From Candidatus Flexifilum affinis (GTDB lineage Bacteria; Chloroflexota; Anaerolineae; Aggregatilineales; Phototrophicaceae), in the NCBI GenBank assembly GCA_016713325.1, contig JADJPJ010000018.1:43658-107657 (forward strand): a DNA stretch of 64,000 nt, given 5' to 3'. The notes below the pieces were generated by a model. It saw only the letters and a program-made list of their open reading frames with translations, was not told the DNA's origin and searched no databases. The position numbers were made by a program, and so were the translations under genes. Positions 8,322 through 18,451 of this stretch are shown here, piece by piece; within the stretch, counting starts at the first letter, position 1; every line of letters begins with the position of its first letter.

Positions 8322-9671
8322 TCAGTCCGATCCCCAGACGGTTTCAGACTTCAACTGACCGAATTTCTCGGCCAGCAGATCGGCCAGGGTGGGTTTGCCA
8401 ACGACCTGGAGTTCGTAGCGCACGCGCTGCATGGGCAGCGTCACCTGCATGATCCGCGTCAGGTCGATCGGGGTGGCGGCCAGCACCAGATCGGCGCCGG
8501 ATCGGTTGATCGTCTCCTGGAGTTCGTGGATCTGCTTTTCGCTGTAGCCCATTGCAGGCAGCACCTTGCCGGTGCCGGGGTACTTGGCGAAAGTTTCGGC
8601 GATCGACCCGACCGCGAACGGACGCGGATCGACCACTTCGGCTGCCCCAAAGCGCTGAGCGGCAATGTAGCCCGCGCCGTAGCTCATGTCACCGTGAGTG
8701 ACCGTCGGCCCATCTTCCACGACCAGAACCCGTTGGCCGCGAATGGCGCGGGGGTCATCCACGAAGAGCGGCGAGGCAGCGTCCAGGACGGTGGCGAACG
8801 GATTGACCTGGCGGATGTTCTCGCGCACGGTCTCGATATCGGAGCGGTCTGCCGAGTCGACCTTGTTGACGACGACCACGTTGGCCATGCGGAGATTGGT
8901 CTCGCCGGGGTGATAGCCGATCTCATGGCCGGGCCGGTGCGGGTCGACCAGGACAATGTGCATGTCGGACTTGATGAAGGGCAGGTCGTTGTTGCCGCCG
9001 TCCCAGATGATGATGTCGGCTTCGTTTTCCGCCTGTCGCAGAATGCGCTCGTAGTCGACGCCGGCGTAGATGATGGCACTGCGGTCGATGTACGGCTCGT
9101 ACTCTTCGCGTTCTTCAATGGTGCATTCGTAGCGATCGAGGTCGGCGTAGGTCGAAAAGCGCTCGACTGCCTGCGCCTTCAGATCGCCGTAAGGCATGGG
9201 GTGGCGGATGGCGACGACGCGCAGGCCCAGATTTTGCAGGGCGGAGAGGACGTGACGCGACGTCTGGCTCTTGCCGCTGCCGGTGCGCACCGCGCCGATC
9301 GAGACGACCGGCCGGCAGCTCACCAACTGCGTCGACTTCGGACCCATCAGCCGGAAGTCTGCCCCGGTGGCCAGCACGCGCGACGCCTGATGCATGACGT
9401 GTTCATGCGAGACGTCGCTGTAGGCGAAAATCACCTGATCGACGTGGTGTTCGCGAATCAGGCGTTCAAGCTGCGACGAGTCGTGGACAGGAATGCCGTG
9501 GGGGTACAGGCGCCCGGCCAACTGCGCGGGATAGGTGCGCCCCCCAATGCCGGGGATCTGCGTCGCGGTGAAGGCGACCACCTCATAGGCTTCATTGTCT
9601 CTGAAGAAGACGTTGAAGTTGTGGAAGTCACGCCCGGCGGCTCCCATCACGAGGACACGTGTTCGAGACAT
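8322..9671 (-). CDS. Cyclic 2,3-diphosphoglycerate synthetase-like GTPase family protein
   Basis: A 449-residue protein of the cPGS family. An N-terminal Rossmann-like region (VLVMGAAGRDFHNFN) is followed by a P-loop NTPase domain with GAVRTGSGKSQTSRHVL, a WDGGNNDLPF segment and VVVNKVDSAD. In thermophilic methanogens the family makes the thermoprotectant cyclic 2,3-diphosphoglycerate; bacterial members mostly lack tested functions. The ATG at 9671 has AGGAG 7 bases upstream. It lies downstream of the acyl-CoA synthetase gene, behind a terminator-like hairpin, so it probably has its own promoter at 9672-9800. Confidence 0.87.
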   Translation of the reverse strand: MSRTRVLVMGAAGRDFHNFNVFFRDNEAYEVVAFTATQIPGIGGRTYPAQLAGRLYPHGIPVHDSSQLERLIREHHVDQVIFAYSDVSHEHVMHQASRVLATGADFRLMGPKSTQLVSCRPVVSIGAVRTGSGKSQTSRHVLSALQNLGLRVVAIRHPMPYGDLKAQAVERFSTYADLDRYECTIEEREEYEPYIDRSAIIYAGVDYERILRQAENEADIIIWDGGNNDLPFIKSDMHIVLVDPHRPGHEIGYHPGETNLRMANVVVVNKVDSADRSDIETVRENIRQVNPFATVLDAASPLFVDDPRAIRGQRVLVVEDGPTVTHGDMSYGAGYIAAQRFGAAEVVDPRPFAVGSIAETFAKYPGTGKVLPAMGYSEKQIHELQETINRSGADLVLAATPIDLTRIMQVTLPMQRVRYELQVVGKPTLADLLAEKFGQLKSETVWGSD

Positions 9672-9800
9672 GAAGATGCTCCTTCTAACTGACCACGTTT
9701 GGATGTGTTTTATGGCGATCGTAAAGGCAGGAGCGCGAATGCGATACTGATAAGTATCATCCGCACGGGCTACATCCATCCTCAGTATGGACGCGCCCTC

Positions 9801-9843
9801 AGAATGAAACAGCCCCACGGCCACAGAGGTGGGCATGGGGCTG
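9801..9843 (-). terminator. Probable terminator of the acyl-CoA synthetase gene
   Basis: On the minus strand CAGCCCCA pairs with TGGGGCTG (9836-9843 with 9810-9817) and is followed by TTTCATTCT. It lies 31 bases past the stop of the synthetase/GNAT gene. Confidence 0.65.
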
Positions 9844-9873
9844 TAGAAGTACTGCCTTCGCGCAGACTCTGGA

Positions 9874-12621
9874 TCAGATGTTGGACAGATCCAGCTCTAC
9901 CTGCACGATGTGCTCGCGCCCGCTTGGCACAGCTACGAACCCGAAGCGCTCCGTCAGGTATGACATCTCCGGGTTGTCTTCGTGCAGTGTCGCGAAGATC
10001 ACACCGACTTTCTCGTCCTTGGCGATCTTGATCAGGCGCTCCAGAAGCTCATGGCCGATGCCCTGGCGCTGATACTTGTCGCTGACCAGCATGCCGAGTT
10101 CCGCCCGGGACTTCTCGCCGGGGTTGGCATTGCGCATCTTGGTCAGCCGGACGATGCCGATCATCTTTGGCTCACCCTTGGTTCCCTCGTCGCGGCGGAT
10201 CACCACCAGCGCCATTTCGCGGTCATAGTCGATGAAGCACAGACGCGACAGGCGGTCATGCGCGGTGCGCACCGACAGATCCATGGCTTCCAGATAGCGC
10301 AGGAAGACCGTGCGTTCGGACAGGCTCTGATGGAATTCGACCATCAGCGGCTCGTCTTCAGGACGGATTGGGCGAATGGTCACCTTGGTGCCATCACGCA
10401 GCGTCCACGGTTCGACATACTGCATCGGGTACGGACGAATGGCCGGGCGTGGCAGTTTTGCCTCGGTCATGTCCAGCGGCTGGGTGACCACACGTGCGTC
10501 GAGGGCGATCATGTTCTCGTGGGAAACCAGCAGCGGGTTGATGTCCATCTCGGCGATCCAGGGCTGCTCGACGACGAGCTGACTGAAGCGCACCAGCACC
10601 TGTTCCAGCGCGTGCATGTCGATCGGCGGACGGCCGCGCACGCCGCGCAGTGCCTTGACAATCTTGGTCTCCTCGATCATCCGGCGGGCCAGCGTCGTGT
10701 TGAGCGGCGGCAGACCCAGCGTGCTGTCCTTGAAGACTTCGACCATGGTGCCGCCTGAACCGAACAGCAGGACGGGTCCGAACTGCGGGTCCATGCTGCT
10801 GCCGAGAATCAGCTCATAGCCATCCAGCTTGGCCATCGGTTGAACGGTCACCCCCTGGAAGTGCTCGGCGCTGGCTTTCTCGGTCACGTTGGTGCGGATG
10901 AGCGAGAAGGCGTTGCGGACAGCTACTTCGTCACGCAGGTTGAGCTGCACGCCGCCCACGTCGGACTTGTGGGTGATCGTCTCGCTGTTCAGCTTGAGCA
11001 CCACCGGGTAGCCGATTGAGTCGGCGGCAGCGGCGGCGGCATCCGGGGTTTCGGCCAGCAGCGTCTTGACCGTCGGGATGTAGTAGGCGGCCAACACTTC
11101 CTTCGACTCGTACTCGGTCAGGATCGTGCGGCCGGATTCGCGCGCATGCTGGAGGATAGCGGCGACCTTCTCGCGGTCGGGGGTCTCGTAGTCGCTGTCG
11201 AGCGGCAGCATCGGCGTCTCGTAGATGGAGCGCAGATTGTTGGTGTACTGCCACATGTAGTTGAAGACGCGGGCCGCTGTATCCGGGAAGTTGAAAGTCG
11301 GGATGTTCGAGGAGTTGAGGATGCGCTCGCCCTCGGCGATGCCAGGGCCGCCCATCCAGCTCGCCAGGACCGGCTTGTCCTCGTACTGGGCATATCGCGT
11401 GAGTTCTTCGGCCGTCTTGGTCGGGTCGGTCATCGCCTGTGGGGTGAGGATGACCAGCGTGCCGTCGGTGTTCTCGTCTTTGCCGACGATTTCCAGGGTC
11501 TTGGCATAGAGCTGCGGGGTGGCGTCGCCCAGCACGTCGACCGGGTTGGCGTGGCTCCAGGCGGCGGGCAGGATCTTGTTCAGCTCCTCGATGGTGGCAT
11601 CGCTGATTTCGGCCAGGTCGCCGCCGTAACCGATCAGCGAGTCGGTGGCCAGCACGCCCGGTCCACCGGCGTTGGTGATGATGGTCAGGCGGTTGCCCTT
11701 CGGACGCGGCTGCTTGGCCAGCACCTCCGCCATGTAGAAGACATCGCTGATGCGATCGACGCGCAGGATGCCGGAACGTCTGAAGGCGGCATCGAGCACG
11801 TCATCGCTGCCGGTGAGCGAGCCGGTATGAGAAGCGGCGGCATGGGCGGCAGCCTCTGTTCGGCCGGCCTTGATGACGATGATCGGCTTCTTCAGCGCCA
11901 CTTCACGCGCCGCGGACAGGGCCGATCGCGCATCGCCGACCGATTCCATATAGATGACGATGCTCTCGGTCGATTCATCCTGGCCAAGATAGTCGATCAG
12001 GTCACCCCAGCCGACGTCGAGCATGGTGCCGACCGAGATGAAGGCGCTAAATCCGACGTTCTGGCTGCGACTCCAGTCGAGCACGGCCGTCAGCAGCGCT
12101 CCGGACTGGCTGATGAAGGCAACGGCACCCGGGTTGGCGATGCCGTCCGCGAAGGTGGCATTCATGCCGGTAACGGGACGCATGACGCCCAGGCAGTTGG
12201 GGCCGATCAGGCGCATGCCGCCGCGGCGGGCCTCGGCGAGGATCTCCTGCTCCAGCGCGACGCCCTCGGCGCCGACTTCCTTGAAGCCGGCGGAGATGAT
12301 GATCGCGCCGGTGATCCCCAGTTGGACGCATTCGCGAATCACGCCAGGCACTGTCTTGGCGGGCAGGACGATCACCACCAGGTCGATCTTGTCCGGCACG
12401 TCTTTGAGGCTGGGATACGCGCGCACACCCAGAATGCTGGCGCGGGTGGGGTTGACCGGGTAAACCGTACCGCCAAAGGGACTGCTGATCAGGTTCCACA
12501 GAATGGTGCGGCCAACGCTGCCGACACGTTCCGAGGCGCCCACCACGGCGACGGTTTTAGGAGAAAAGATGACATCGAGACCGGTGGGGATTTTGGTCTG
12601 GATCGCTTCGCGATTTTGCAT
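9874..12621 (-). CDS. ADP-forming acyl-CoA synthetase fused to a GNAT acetyltransferase domain
   Basis: A 915-residue fusion. Residues about 10-460 hold the CoA-binding and succinyl-CoA-ligase-like domains, with [23 protein letters not shown] and the phosphohistidine region [13 protein letters not shown]. Residues 490-700 are an ATP-grasp domain ([18 protein letters not shown], then EMDINPLLV). The last 170 residues are a GNAT domain with the acetyl-CoA loop [11 protein letters not shown]. The architecture matches Pat/PatZ-type protein acetyltransferases, but the histidine of an active synthetase is kept here, so it may both make acetate/ATP from acetyl-CoA and acetylate proteins. Monocistronic in appearance. 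Confidence 0.92.
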   Translation of the reverse strand: MQNREAIQTKIPTGLDVIFSPKTVAVVGASERVGSVGRTILWNLISSPFGGTVYPVNPTRASILGVRAYPSLKDVPDKIDLVVIVLPAKTVPGVIRECVQLGITGAIIISAGFKEVGAEGVALEQEILAEARRGGMRLIGPNCLGVMRPVTGMNATFADGIANPGAVAFISQSGALLTAVLDWSRSQNVGFSAFISVGTMLDVGWGDLIDYLGQDESTESIVIYMESVGDARSALSAAREVALKKPIIVIKAGRTEAAAHAAASHTGSLTGSDDVLDAAFRRSGILRVDRISDVFYMAEVLAKQPRPKGNRLTIITNAGGPGVLATDSLIGYGGDLAEISDATIEELNKILPAAWSHANPVDVLGDATPQLYAKTLEIVGKDENTDGTLVILTPQAMTDPTKTAEELTRYAQYEDKPVLASWMGGPGIAEGERILNSSNIPTFNFPDTAARVFNYMWQYTNNLRSIYETPMLPLDSDYETPDREKVAAILQHARESGRTILTEYESKEVLAAYYIPTVKTLLAETPDAAAAAADSIGYPVVLKLNSETITHKSDVGGVQLNLRDEVAVRNAFSLIRTNVTEKASAEHFQGVTVQPMAKLDGYELILGSSMDPQFGPVLLFGSGGTMVEVFKDSTLGLPPLNTTLARRMIEETKIVKALRGVRGRPPIDMHALEQVLVRFSQLVVEQPWIAEMDINPLLVSHENMIALDARVVTQPLDMTEAKLPRPAIRPYPMQYVEPWTLRDGTKVTIRPIRPEDEPLMVEFHQSLSERTVFLRYLEAMDLSVRTAHDRLSRLCFIDYDREMALVVIRRDEGTKGEPKMIGIVRLTKMRNANPGEKSRAELGMLVSDKYQRQGIGHELLERLIKIAKDEKVGVIFATLHEDNPEMSYLTERFGFVAVPSGREHIVQVELDLSNI

Positions 12622-12848
12622 CCGTACACTTCCCGAGAGCTAGATAGACGACATAACGGGCAGGATCATAGCGCGCAGACAGGGGAATCTCCAGACATTA
12701 GCCGCACTTCGACATGCCGATTGACATAATTGCACCCATGTCAAACGACACCCCTGTCGCGGTTGCAATTCCGGACCGCAGATTGGGTACACTTTATAGC
12801 AGCGGTGGCAAAGAATTTTACTCCGGACCATCCAAAGGCTGGTGAAAA

Positions 12849-14294
12849 ATGCTCTCTTGTTTCGTGCCGGTATCACAACTAGCTCGCCTACTTCAGCAGC
12901 GCGAAGTGCGCGTTCGTGAGGTGCTGGAAGCGCTGCTCGACCAGATTGCACGGCACAACCCGCAGATCAATGCCGTTGTCACCCTGGATGCGGACGGGGC
13001 CCGAGCGCGCGCCGATGCCCTGGATCGCGAAGGGCCGCAGCCGGATCAGCCGCTGTGGGGTATCCCCGTCACGCTGAAGGATGCCTGGGAGGTGGCAGGC
13101 ATGCGGAGCACCGCCGGCTACCCGCCCCTGGCCGACTATGTGCCCAGCACAGACGCCACTGTCGCCGCCCGGTTGCGTGCTGCCGGGGCGATCCTCCTCG
13201 GCAAGACCAATGTGCCCATCCTCTCGACCGACACTCAGACCCACAACGAGATCTTCGGACTGACCGTCAACCCCTGGAGCGTCGATCGCACGCCGGGCGG
13301 GTCCAGCGGCGGCAGCGCGGCGGCGGTCGCGGCCGGCATGTCCTTCCTCGATGTTGGCAGCGACATTGCCGGCTCGGTGCGCATTCCCGCCCACTACTGC
13401 GGCGTCTACAGCCTGAAGACGACCGAGCACCGTGTCAGCACCGCTGGGCATATTCCGCCGCTGCCTGAATCGCCGCGCGGCCTGCGCCGCTTCAGTATCG
13501 CCGGTCCGATCGCCCGTTCCGTCGACGATCTCGAACTCGCCCTGCGTGTCATCGCCGGTCCGGACCCGCGGCAGGTGGATCTTCCGCCGGTCCCGCTGCC
13601 GGACTCGGTCGCCGTTCCGCCGGTGGGATCGCTGCGCATTGCCTGGACGGATCGCTTCGGCCCCTATCCCGTCACTGAAGACACCACCCGCACCGTGGCA
13701 GAGGCTGTCGCGCAACTGGCGCGGCAGGGGGCGCATGTCGAGCAGCGACTGCCCGAGGGCTTCGACTCGCCGGATTTGTGGGAGCTGTACGGCAAGCTGT
13801 ACTGGGCCGTCGTCGGCGCCGGGCTGACCCCGGAGATCGACGCCGACGAAGCCGAGTACGCCCGGTTCACGCCGGACTCGCCGGATGCCTTTTCGCGCGG
13901 GGCGGGGCAAGCCATCCATGCTTCGCTGCGGCTGTTCGGCCAGGGGATGCTGGCGCGCGAGGCATACGTCAATGCGCTCGACCGCCTGCTGTCCGATTTC
14001 GATGTGCTGATCTACCCGGTTTCGCCGACGCCGGCGTGGCCGCATATCCCGCACATGTCGAACGTAATGGTCGCCGGGCAGACGATGAACTACTTTGAGG
14101 CCGGGACCTACTACTGCATCCCGTTCAACCTGACCGGCCACCCGGTGGTGGTCATCCCCGGCGGCTTCAGCGACGAGGGCCTGCCGATCGGCCTCCAGAT
14201 CGTCGGGCGGCGCTGGGATGAGATCCGTCTGCTGGCTTTTGCCCGTCAGATCGACGGCGTGCTGAACGCTTACCGCCGGCCGCCAGGGCTCTAA
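12849..14294 (+). CDS. Amidase (amidase-signature family)
   Basis: A 481-residue amidase-signature enzyme with the full catalytic triad: Lys77 in VTLKDAW, cis-Ser152 in GGSSGGS and nucleophile Ser176 in DIAGSVRIP. It hydrolyses amide bonds of small or peptide-like substrates; the exact substrate is not visible. The ATG at 12849 has only a weak upstream ribosome binding site. It is followed 20 bases later by a serine hydrolase gene and then by a peptide-type transporter operon, which suggests a role in processing imported or secreted amides. Confidence 0.92.
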   Translation: MLSCFVPVSQLARLLQQREVRVREVLEALLDQIARHNPQINAVVTLDADGARARADALDREGPQPDQPLWGIPVTLKDAWEVAGMRSTAGYPPLADYVPSTDATVAARLRAAGAILLGKTNVPILSTDTQTHNEIFGLTVNPWSVDRTPGGSSGGSAAAVAAGMSFLDVGSDIAGSVRIPAHYCGVYSLKTTEHRVSTAGHIPPLPESPRGLRRFSIAGPIARSVDDLELALRVIAGPDPRQVDLPPVPLPDSVAVPPVGSLRIAWTDRFGPYPVTEDTTRTVAEAVAQLARQGAHVEQRLPEGFDSPDLWELYGKLYWAVVGAGLTPEIDADEAEYARFTPDSPDAFSRGAGQAIHASLRLFGQGMLAREAYVNALDRLLSDFDVLIYPVSPTPAWPHIPHMSNVMVAGQTMNYFEAGTYYCIPFNLTGHPVVVIPGGFSDEGLPIGLQIVGRRWDEIRLLAFARQIDGVLNAYRRPPGL

Positions 14295-14314
14295 GGTGGG
14301 ATGAGGGACAAGCA

Positions 14315-15499
14315 ATGAGAAATAAGGAACGGCGAAATGTGCGTCCGCTTGCAGGGCGCGGTCATGGGCCTTCGAAGCAGGGTTCCTCGTCCATAGCACG
14401 AGGCCGACCCTCGAGATGGGTTGTCCTGATCTTCGGCCTTTTCTGCCTCTTCACCGGGCGACCTGCGACTGCCCAGGAGGTTGACTGCGGCCAGCCGCTG
14501 GACGGGTGGATCACGGTCGCCCCCGAGGAGGTCGGCCTGAACCATGCGCTGCTCGCCACCGCCGGCGACCGAGTCAGCGAGAGTATGCCTTTCCTGCGCA
14601 GCCTGATCGTCGTGCGCCACGGCTGTATCGCTTATGAAGGCTATTTCGGTGGCGCGGATGAAGCGACACCCTTCAATGTCTTTTCGGTCACCAAGAGTGT
14701 CACCGGCACTTTGATCGGCATCGCGATCGAAGAAGGGCTGATCGACTCGGTCTATGATCCCATCGGCGATTATCTGCCAATCGACGCCGGGGATCGCCGT
14801 GCGCAGATCACGCTTGGCAATCTGCTCAAAATGCTCTCTGGCATCGATTGGGATGAGTCCAACGCCCGAGATATTCTGGGCATGCTGCAAGGAGAACGTG
14901 ATGAGGTCGCCACCATTCTCGGCCTGCCGCTGGCCGGGCGCCCCGGCACGATCTGGAACTATTCCACGGCGGATTCGCATCTGCTTTCGGCCGTGCTGAC
15001 CGCTGCCACCGGCGTGTCCACCGACGAGTATGCGCATTCGCGCCTGTTCGAGCCGCTGGGAATCGACGAAAGCGAGTGGCAGACCGACGCGCAGGGTATC
15101 CCGTTCGGCGGCACGCAGCTTTATCTGAGGGCCCGCGATATGGCCCGCTTCGGCCTGCTCTATCTGCACGATGGCCAGTGGGATGGCGTTCAGATCGTGC
15201 CGCCGCGCTGGATCGATCTTCTCACCACGCCACAGCTCGCCGATCCGAGTGTCTACGAGATGTCCTATGCCGCACACTGGTGGCACGTTCTGCTGGGAGA
15301 ATTCCCGCCCATGCACGCCGCTTCCGGCTACGGCGGCCAACTGATCTTCGTTGCGCCGGATTTGGATATGGTCATCGTCACCACGGCGAATGGCTATGTG
15401 GAGCCTCCGGATCGCTATATCTCCGGGGCGCAGGAGGCGGCTCAGCGTGAAGCCATCCTGCATCTGGTGCGGACGGCCATCCTTCCGGCGAGTCAGTGA
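14315..15499 (+). CDS. Exported serine hydrolase of the beta-lactamase/D-aminopeptidase family
   Basis: A 394-residue protein. A long positively charged N-terminus precedes a hydrophobic signal or anchor (VVLIFGLFCLFTG, about residues 35-47), so it is likely exported. The catalytic SxxK is Ser124-Val-Thr-Lys127, and WNYSTAD supplies the Tyr motif; the third motif lies near HAASGYGGQ. The class C beta-lactamase/esterase fold is clear but the substrate is not. GAGGGA sits 6 bases before the ATG. It is probably co-transcribed with the amidase. Confidence 0.88.
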   Translation: MRNKERRNVRPLAGRGHGPSKQGSSSIARGRPSRWVVLIFGLFCLFTGRPATAQEVDCGQPLDGWITVAPEEVGLNHALLATAGDRVSESMPFLRSLIVVRHGCIAYEGYFGGADEATPFNVFSVTKSVTGTLIGIAIEEGLIDSVYDPIGDYLPIDAGDRRAQITLGNLLKMLSGIDWDESNARDILGMLQGERDEVATILGLPLAGRPGTIWNYSTADSHLLSAVLTAATGVSTDEYAHSRLFEPLGIDESEWQTDAQGIPFGGTQLYLRARDMARFGLLYLHDGQWDGVQIVPPRWIDLLTTPQLADPSVYEMSYAAHWWHVLLGEFPPMHAASGYGGQLIFVAPDLDMVIVTTANGYVEPPDRYISGAQEAAQREAILHLVRTAILPASQ

Positions 15500-15523
15500 C
15501 CTGGAATAGAGTATTTCGATCAC

Positions 15524-15552
15524 TTGTGCTGACCGAAAGATTGCGCTATGTT
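15524..15552 (+). promoter_or_regulatory. Possible sigma70-type promoter of the Dpp-type operon
   Basis: TTGTGC (15524-15529) and TATGTT (15547-15552) are separated by 17 bases, about 95 bases before the binding-protein start. The match is moderate. Confidence 0.4.
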
Positions 15553-15647
15553 ATGTGCTGAAGGCCATTTCCCTTACAGTCGACTTCCAGCCCTCCCCGA
15601 TGGTCTTGTGCGATTAAGCCTTATTGTTTACTGAAGAGGAGTCCACA

Positions 15648-17333
15648 ATGTCGAAGCACCTGAGAATCCTGTTTGCTTTGATCTTGCTGGTCGTACTGGT
15701 CGGCAGCGTACAAGCGCAGGATAGTCCGCGCGTGCTGCGCCTCGGCTTCACCGAAGAGCCGGACATGCTTATCGACTATACCAGCAACACCCTGTTGGGT
15801 TGGAGCATGTTCCGTCTGCATTCGCAACCGCAGTGGGGCACCAATCAGAATCAGGAACTCGTCCCGATTCTGGTCGATGAACTCCCGAGTCTCGACAACG
15901 GCGGCGTGGTCGTCAACGACGCCGGCCAAATGGTGATCCGCTTCACCATCGCCGACTGGGCGGTGTGGTCCGACGGCACGCCGATCACCGCCGCCGACTT
16001 CATCCTTCCCTACACGATCTCCCGCGATGGTGTGAGCCAGGTTCTCGGCTACCGCATGCTCGGCGGTTCGGCCGGCACGGTCGAGCAGGGCGAGAGCGAG
16101 AAAGAGGTCGTCGTCACCTTCGACGTGCCCAACCCGGACTGGCAGTACGCCGCCATCGTCCCGCTCCCGGCCCACATCCTTCAGGAGCAGTACGAGGCTG
16201 ACCTTGCCAGCGGCATCGGCTTCGAGCAGAACGCCTGGATTCGCCAGCCCACGGTCTCCAACGGCCCCTTCGTCTTCGCCGAATGGGTGACCGGCAGCTA
16301 TCTCCGCTTCGTCAAGAACGCCAATTACTGGAAAGATGTCTGGTTCGACGAAGTTGTGCTCAACTTCTACCAGGACGTGAGCGTGCTGGAACAGCTCATG
16401 ATCGCCGAAGAGCTGGACATGACCCGTTACATCCTGCCGGCGTCGCGTGCGGCTGAACTGGCAGAACAGTACGACTACCTGGACGTGCACACCTCGTTCG
16501 GCGGCGTCCGTCTGGAACTCGAATACAACATGGGCCCCAATGGCTCACCGGCCCTGAAGGATGTGCGGGTGCGCCGCGCGCTCGGCATGGGCATCGACCG
16601 GCAGTTCATGGTCGATGAGATCTACGCCGGCGTGGCCGAAGTGGCCAACACCTGGTGGAGCGGCACGCCCTGGGCCAACCCCGACGCCGAGATGCTGCCC
16701 TATGATCCCGAAGGCGCGATCGCGCTGCTGCGCGAGGCCGGCTGGTACGACGACGATGGCGACGGTGTGGCCGAAGCCCATGGCGTCGAGGGCGTGGACG
16801 ACGGCACGCCGCTGGAACTCTCCGCGACGACCTACTCCGACATCCAGCATTACCAGGACTCTCTCCTGTACGTTCAGGACGCTCTGTCGCAGATTGGCGT
16901 CGGGGTCGAGATTACCCTGCACCAGATCAGCGAGATCCACGGGTCGTTCACCAACAATGGCATCCTGGCCACCGGCGCGCACGACCTGAACCTGATCGCC
17001 TGGGTGCCCGGCGTGGCCACGGTCGCGACTTTTGGGCCTTACTACTGCACCGACTTCGCCAGCGAGGAGAATCCGTTCGGTCTCAACGGCTTGCAGGTCT
17101 GCAATCCCGAGGTCGACGAGCTGTGGACCAGCCTGTTCACGGAACTGGATCAGGAAGCGCGCAACGCGGCCGCGAACCGCATTCAGGAACTGATGGCCGC
17201 GGAAGTGCAGACGCAGTATCTCGTCAACATTCTGTACGCCACTACCTACAATACCGCCCTCGAATGGGACGCTTCGGACGTGAGCGACTTCACACCCTGG
17301 CTGAACATCGCCGAGTGGCGCAGAGCGGAATAA
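15648..17333 (+). CDS. Peptide/nickel-type ABC transporter substrate-binding protein
   Basis: A 561-residue family 5 solute-binding protein. The start at 15648 has GAGGAG 6 bases upstream; a Sec signal peptide (LILLVVLVGSVQA) ends before QDSPRV and there is no lipobox cysteine. Family marks include DWAVWSDGTPITAADF, DVRVRRALGMGIDR and the Glu-rich lid region. It captures oligopeptides or similar molecules outside the membrane and delivers them to the two permeases that follow. A strong hairpin separates it from the first permease, consistent with higher binding-protein expression. Confidence 0.93.
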   Translation: MSKHLRILFALILLVVLVGSVQAQDSPRVLRLGFTEEPDMLIDYTSNTLLGWSMFRLHSQPQWGTNQNQELVPILVDELPSLDNGGVVVNDAGQMVIRFTIADWAVWSDGTPITAADFILPYTISRDGVSQVLGYRMLGGSAGTVEQGESEKEVVVTFDVPNPDWQYAAIVPLPAHILQEQYEADLASGIGFEQNAWIRQPTVSNGPFVFAEWVTGSYLRFVKNANYWKDVWFDEVVLNFYQDVSVLEQLMIAEELDMTRYILPASRAAELAEQYDYLDVHTSFGGVRLELEYNMGPNGSPALKDVRVRRALGMGIDRQFMVDEIYAGVAEVANTWWSGTPWANPDAEMLPYDPEGAIALLREAGWYDDDGDGVAEAHGVEGVDDGTPLELSATTYSDIQHYQDSLLYVQDALSQIGVGVEITLHQISEIHGSFTNNGILATGAHDLNLIAWVPGVATVATFGPYYCTDFASEENPFGLNGLQVCNPEVDELWTSLFTELDQEARNAAANRIQELMAAEVQTQYLVNILYATTYNTALEWDASDVSDFTPWLNIAEWRRAE

Positions 17334-17353
17334 GGTCCATTCGTTCAGCAGCA

Positions 17354-17382
17354 GGAGAGGGGCCGGCAGACGGCTCCTCTTC
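17354..17382 (+). terminator. Hairpin between binding protein and permease genes
   Basis: A 12-bp stem with two wobble pairs and a GCAGA loop, 21 bases after the binding-protein stop. It probably acts as a leaky terminator or mRNA 3' stabiliser. Confidence 0.55.
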
Positions 17383-17400
17383 CGTTAAGGCTTCGAACCC

Positions 17401-18441
17401 ATGAGAACGTATGCCGTCCGGCGGTTTTTACAGTCCATCCCGCTCCTCTTCGTCATCAGCATCATTCTCTTCGCTCTGATGTACTCGATTGGCGACCCGC
17501 TGGCGATCGTCATGAACGTGCCGCGCCGCCCCAGCGGTCAGCAGTTGGAGCAGGCCGCGCGGCGGATGGGTCTGGATCAACCAATCCCGGTGCAGTATGT
17601 CTACTGGCTGATCGGTAATGACTGGACCTACGTCGATGTAAACGGCGACGGCACGACGGACGAGCAGGTGCGCGGAACCCGGCGCGGCATTCTGCGCGGC
17701 GACCTGGGCACCTCGATGGTCACCCGCCAGCCCGTGCAGGACCGCATTGGCGAGCGCTTGACGAACACCCTCATTCTGATGGTCCCGGCCTATCTGCTGA
17801 TCCTGATGGTGTCGTTCGTGCTCGGCCTGATCTCGGCGCTGCGCCAGTACACCCTGCTCGACAGCATCCTATCGACGCTGGCCTTCGTGTTCTATTCCAT
17901 GCCCATCTTCATGATCTCGCTGGGCATGATCCTCATCTTTGCAGTGGCCTTTCGCAACTGGGGGCTGCCCTACCTGCCGATCGCCGGTATGGGCCGGCCC
18001 GGCGAGGCGCGCACCATCGCCAACCTGCTGCCCTACATGATCATGCCGCTGATCAGCCTGACGCTGATCAGCGCCGCCGCCTACATGCGCTACGTGCGCG
18101 CTAACGTGCTGGAGATCATCAACCAGGATTACGTGCGCACAGCGCGGGCCAAGGGTCTTTCCGAGCGGCGCGTCCTGTCTATCCATGTCCTGCGCAATGC
18201 CGCCCTGCCGCTGGTGACCATCATCGGCCTGGATCTACCTTTCCTGCTCGGCGGGGCCATTGTCACCGAGTCGATCTTCGCCTGGCCGGGCATGGGTCTG
18301 CTTTTCATCGAGAGCCTGGAACGGTCCGACTATCCCGTTCTGATGGCCATGCTCATGATGCTGGCGGTCTTCGTCGTGCTGTCCCAACTCATTACCGATC
18401 TGCTTTATTCCGTGCTTGATCCGCGTATTCGCCTGAGCTAG
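17401..18441 (+). CDS. DppB-type ABC transporter permease
   Basis: A 346-residue inner-membrane permease with six predicted membrane segments. The cytoplasmic coupling loop reads DYVRTARAKGLSERRV, the EAA-like motif that docks on the ATPase. It begins with the usual RTYAVRRFLQSIPLL. It pairs with the next gene to form the channel for the substrate captured by the upstream binding protein. A roughly 30-residue stretch (DWTYVDVNGDGTTDEQV) in the first outer loop is longer than in E. coli DppB. Confidence 0.94.
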   Translation: MRTYAVRRFLQSIPLLFVISIILFALMYSIGDPLAIVMNVPRRPSGQQLEQAARRMGLDQPIPVQYVYWLIGNDWTYVDVNGDGTTDEQVRGTRRGILRGDLGTSMVTRQPVQDRIGERLTNTLILMVPAYLLILMVSFVLGLISALRQYTLLDSILSTLAFVFYSMPIFMISLGMILIFAVAFRNWGLPYLPIAGMGRPGEARTIANLLPYMIMPLISLTLISAAAYMRYVRANVLEIINQDYVRTARAKGLSERRVLSIHVLRNAALPLVTIIGLDLPFLLGGAIVTESIFAWPGMGLLFIESLERSDYPVLMAMLMMLAVFVVLSQLITDLLYSVLDPRIRLS

Positions 18442-18451
18442 GGAGGCCTTT

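Noticed and set aside
11146..12729. A 527-codon open frame antisense to the acyl-CoA synthetase/GNAT gene, and similar long antisense frames elsewhere (for example 4126-5226 and 8223-9692).
   Set aside because: They mirror a well-supported gene on the other strand, have histidine/aspartate/glycine-rich composition typical of high-GC shadow frames and show no domain motifs.
14315..14440. A possible separate small gene formed by the basic N-terminus of the serine hydrolase.
   Set aside because: It is continuous with the hydrolase, has the only good ribosome binding site and leads directly into the signal segment.
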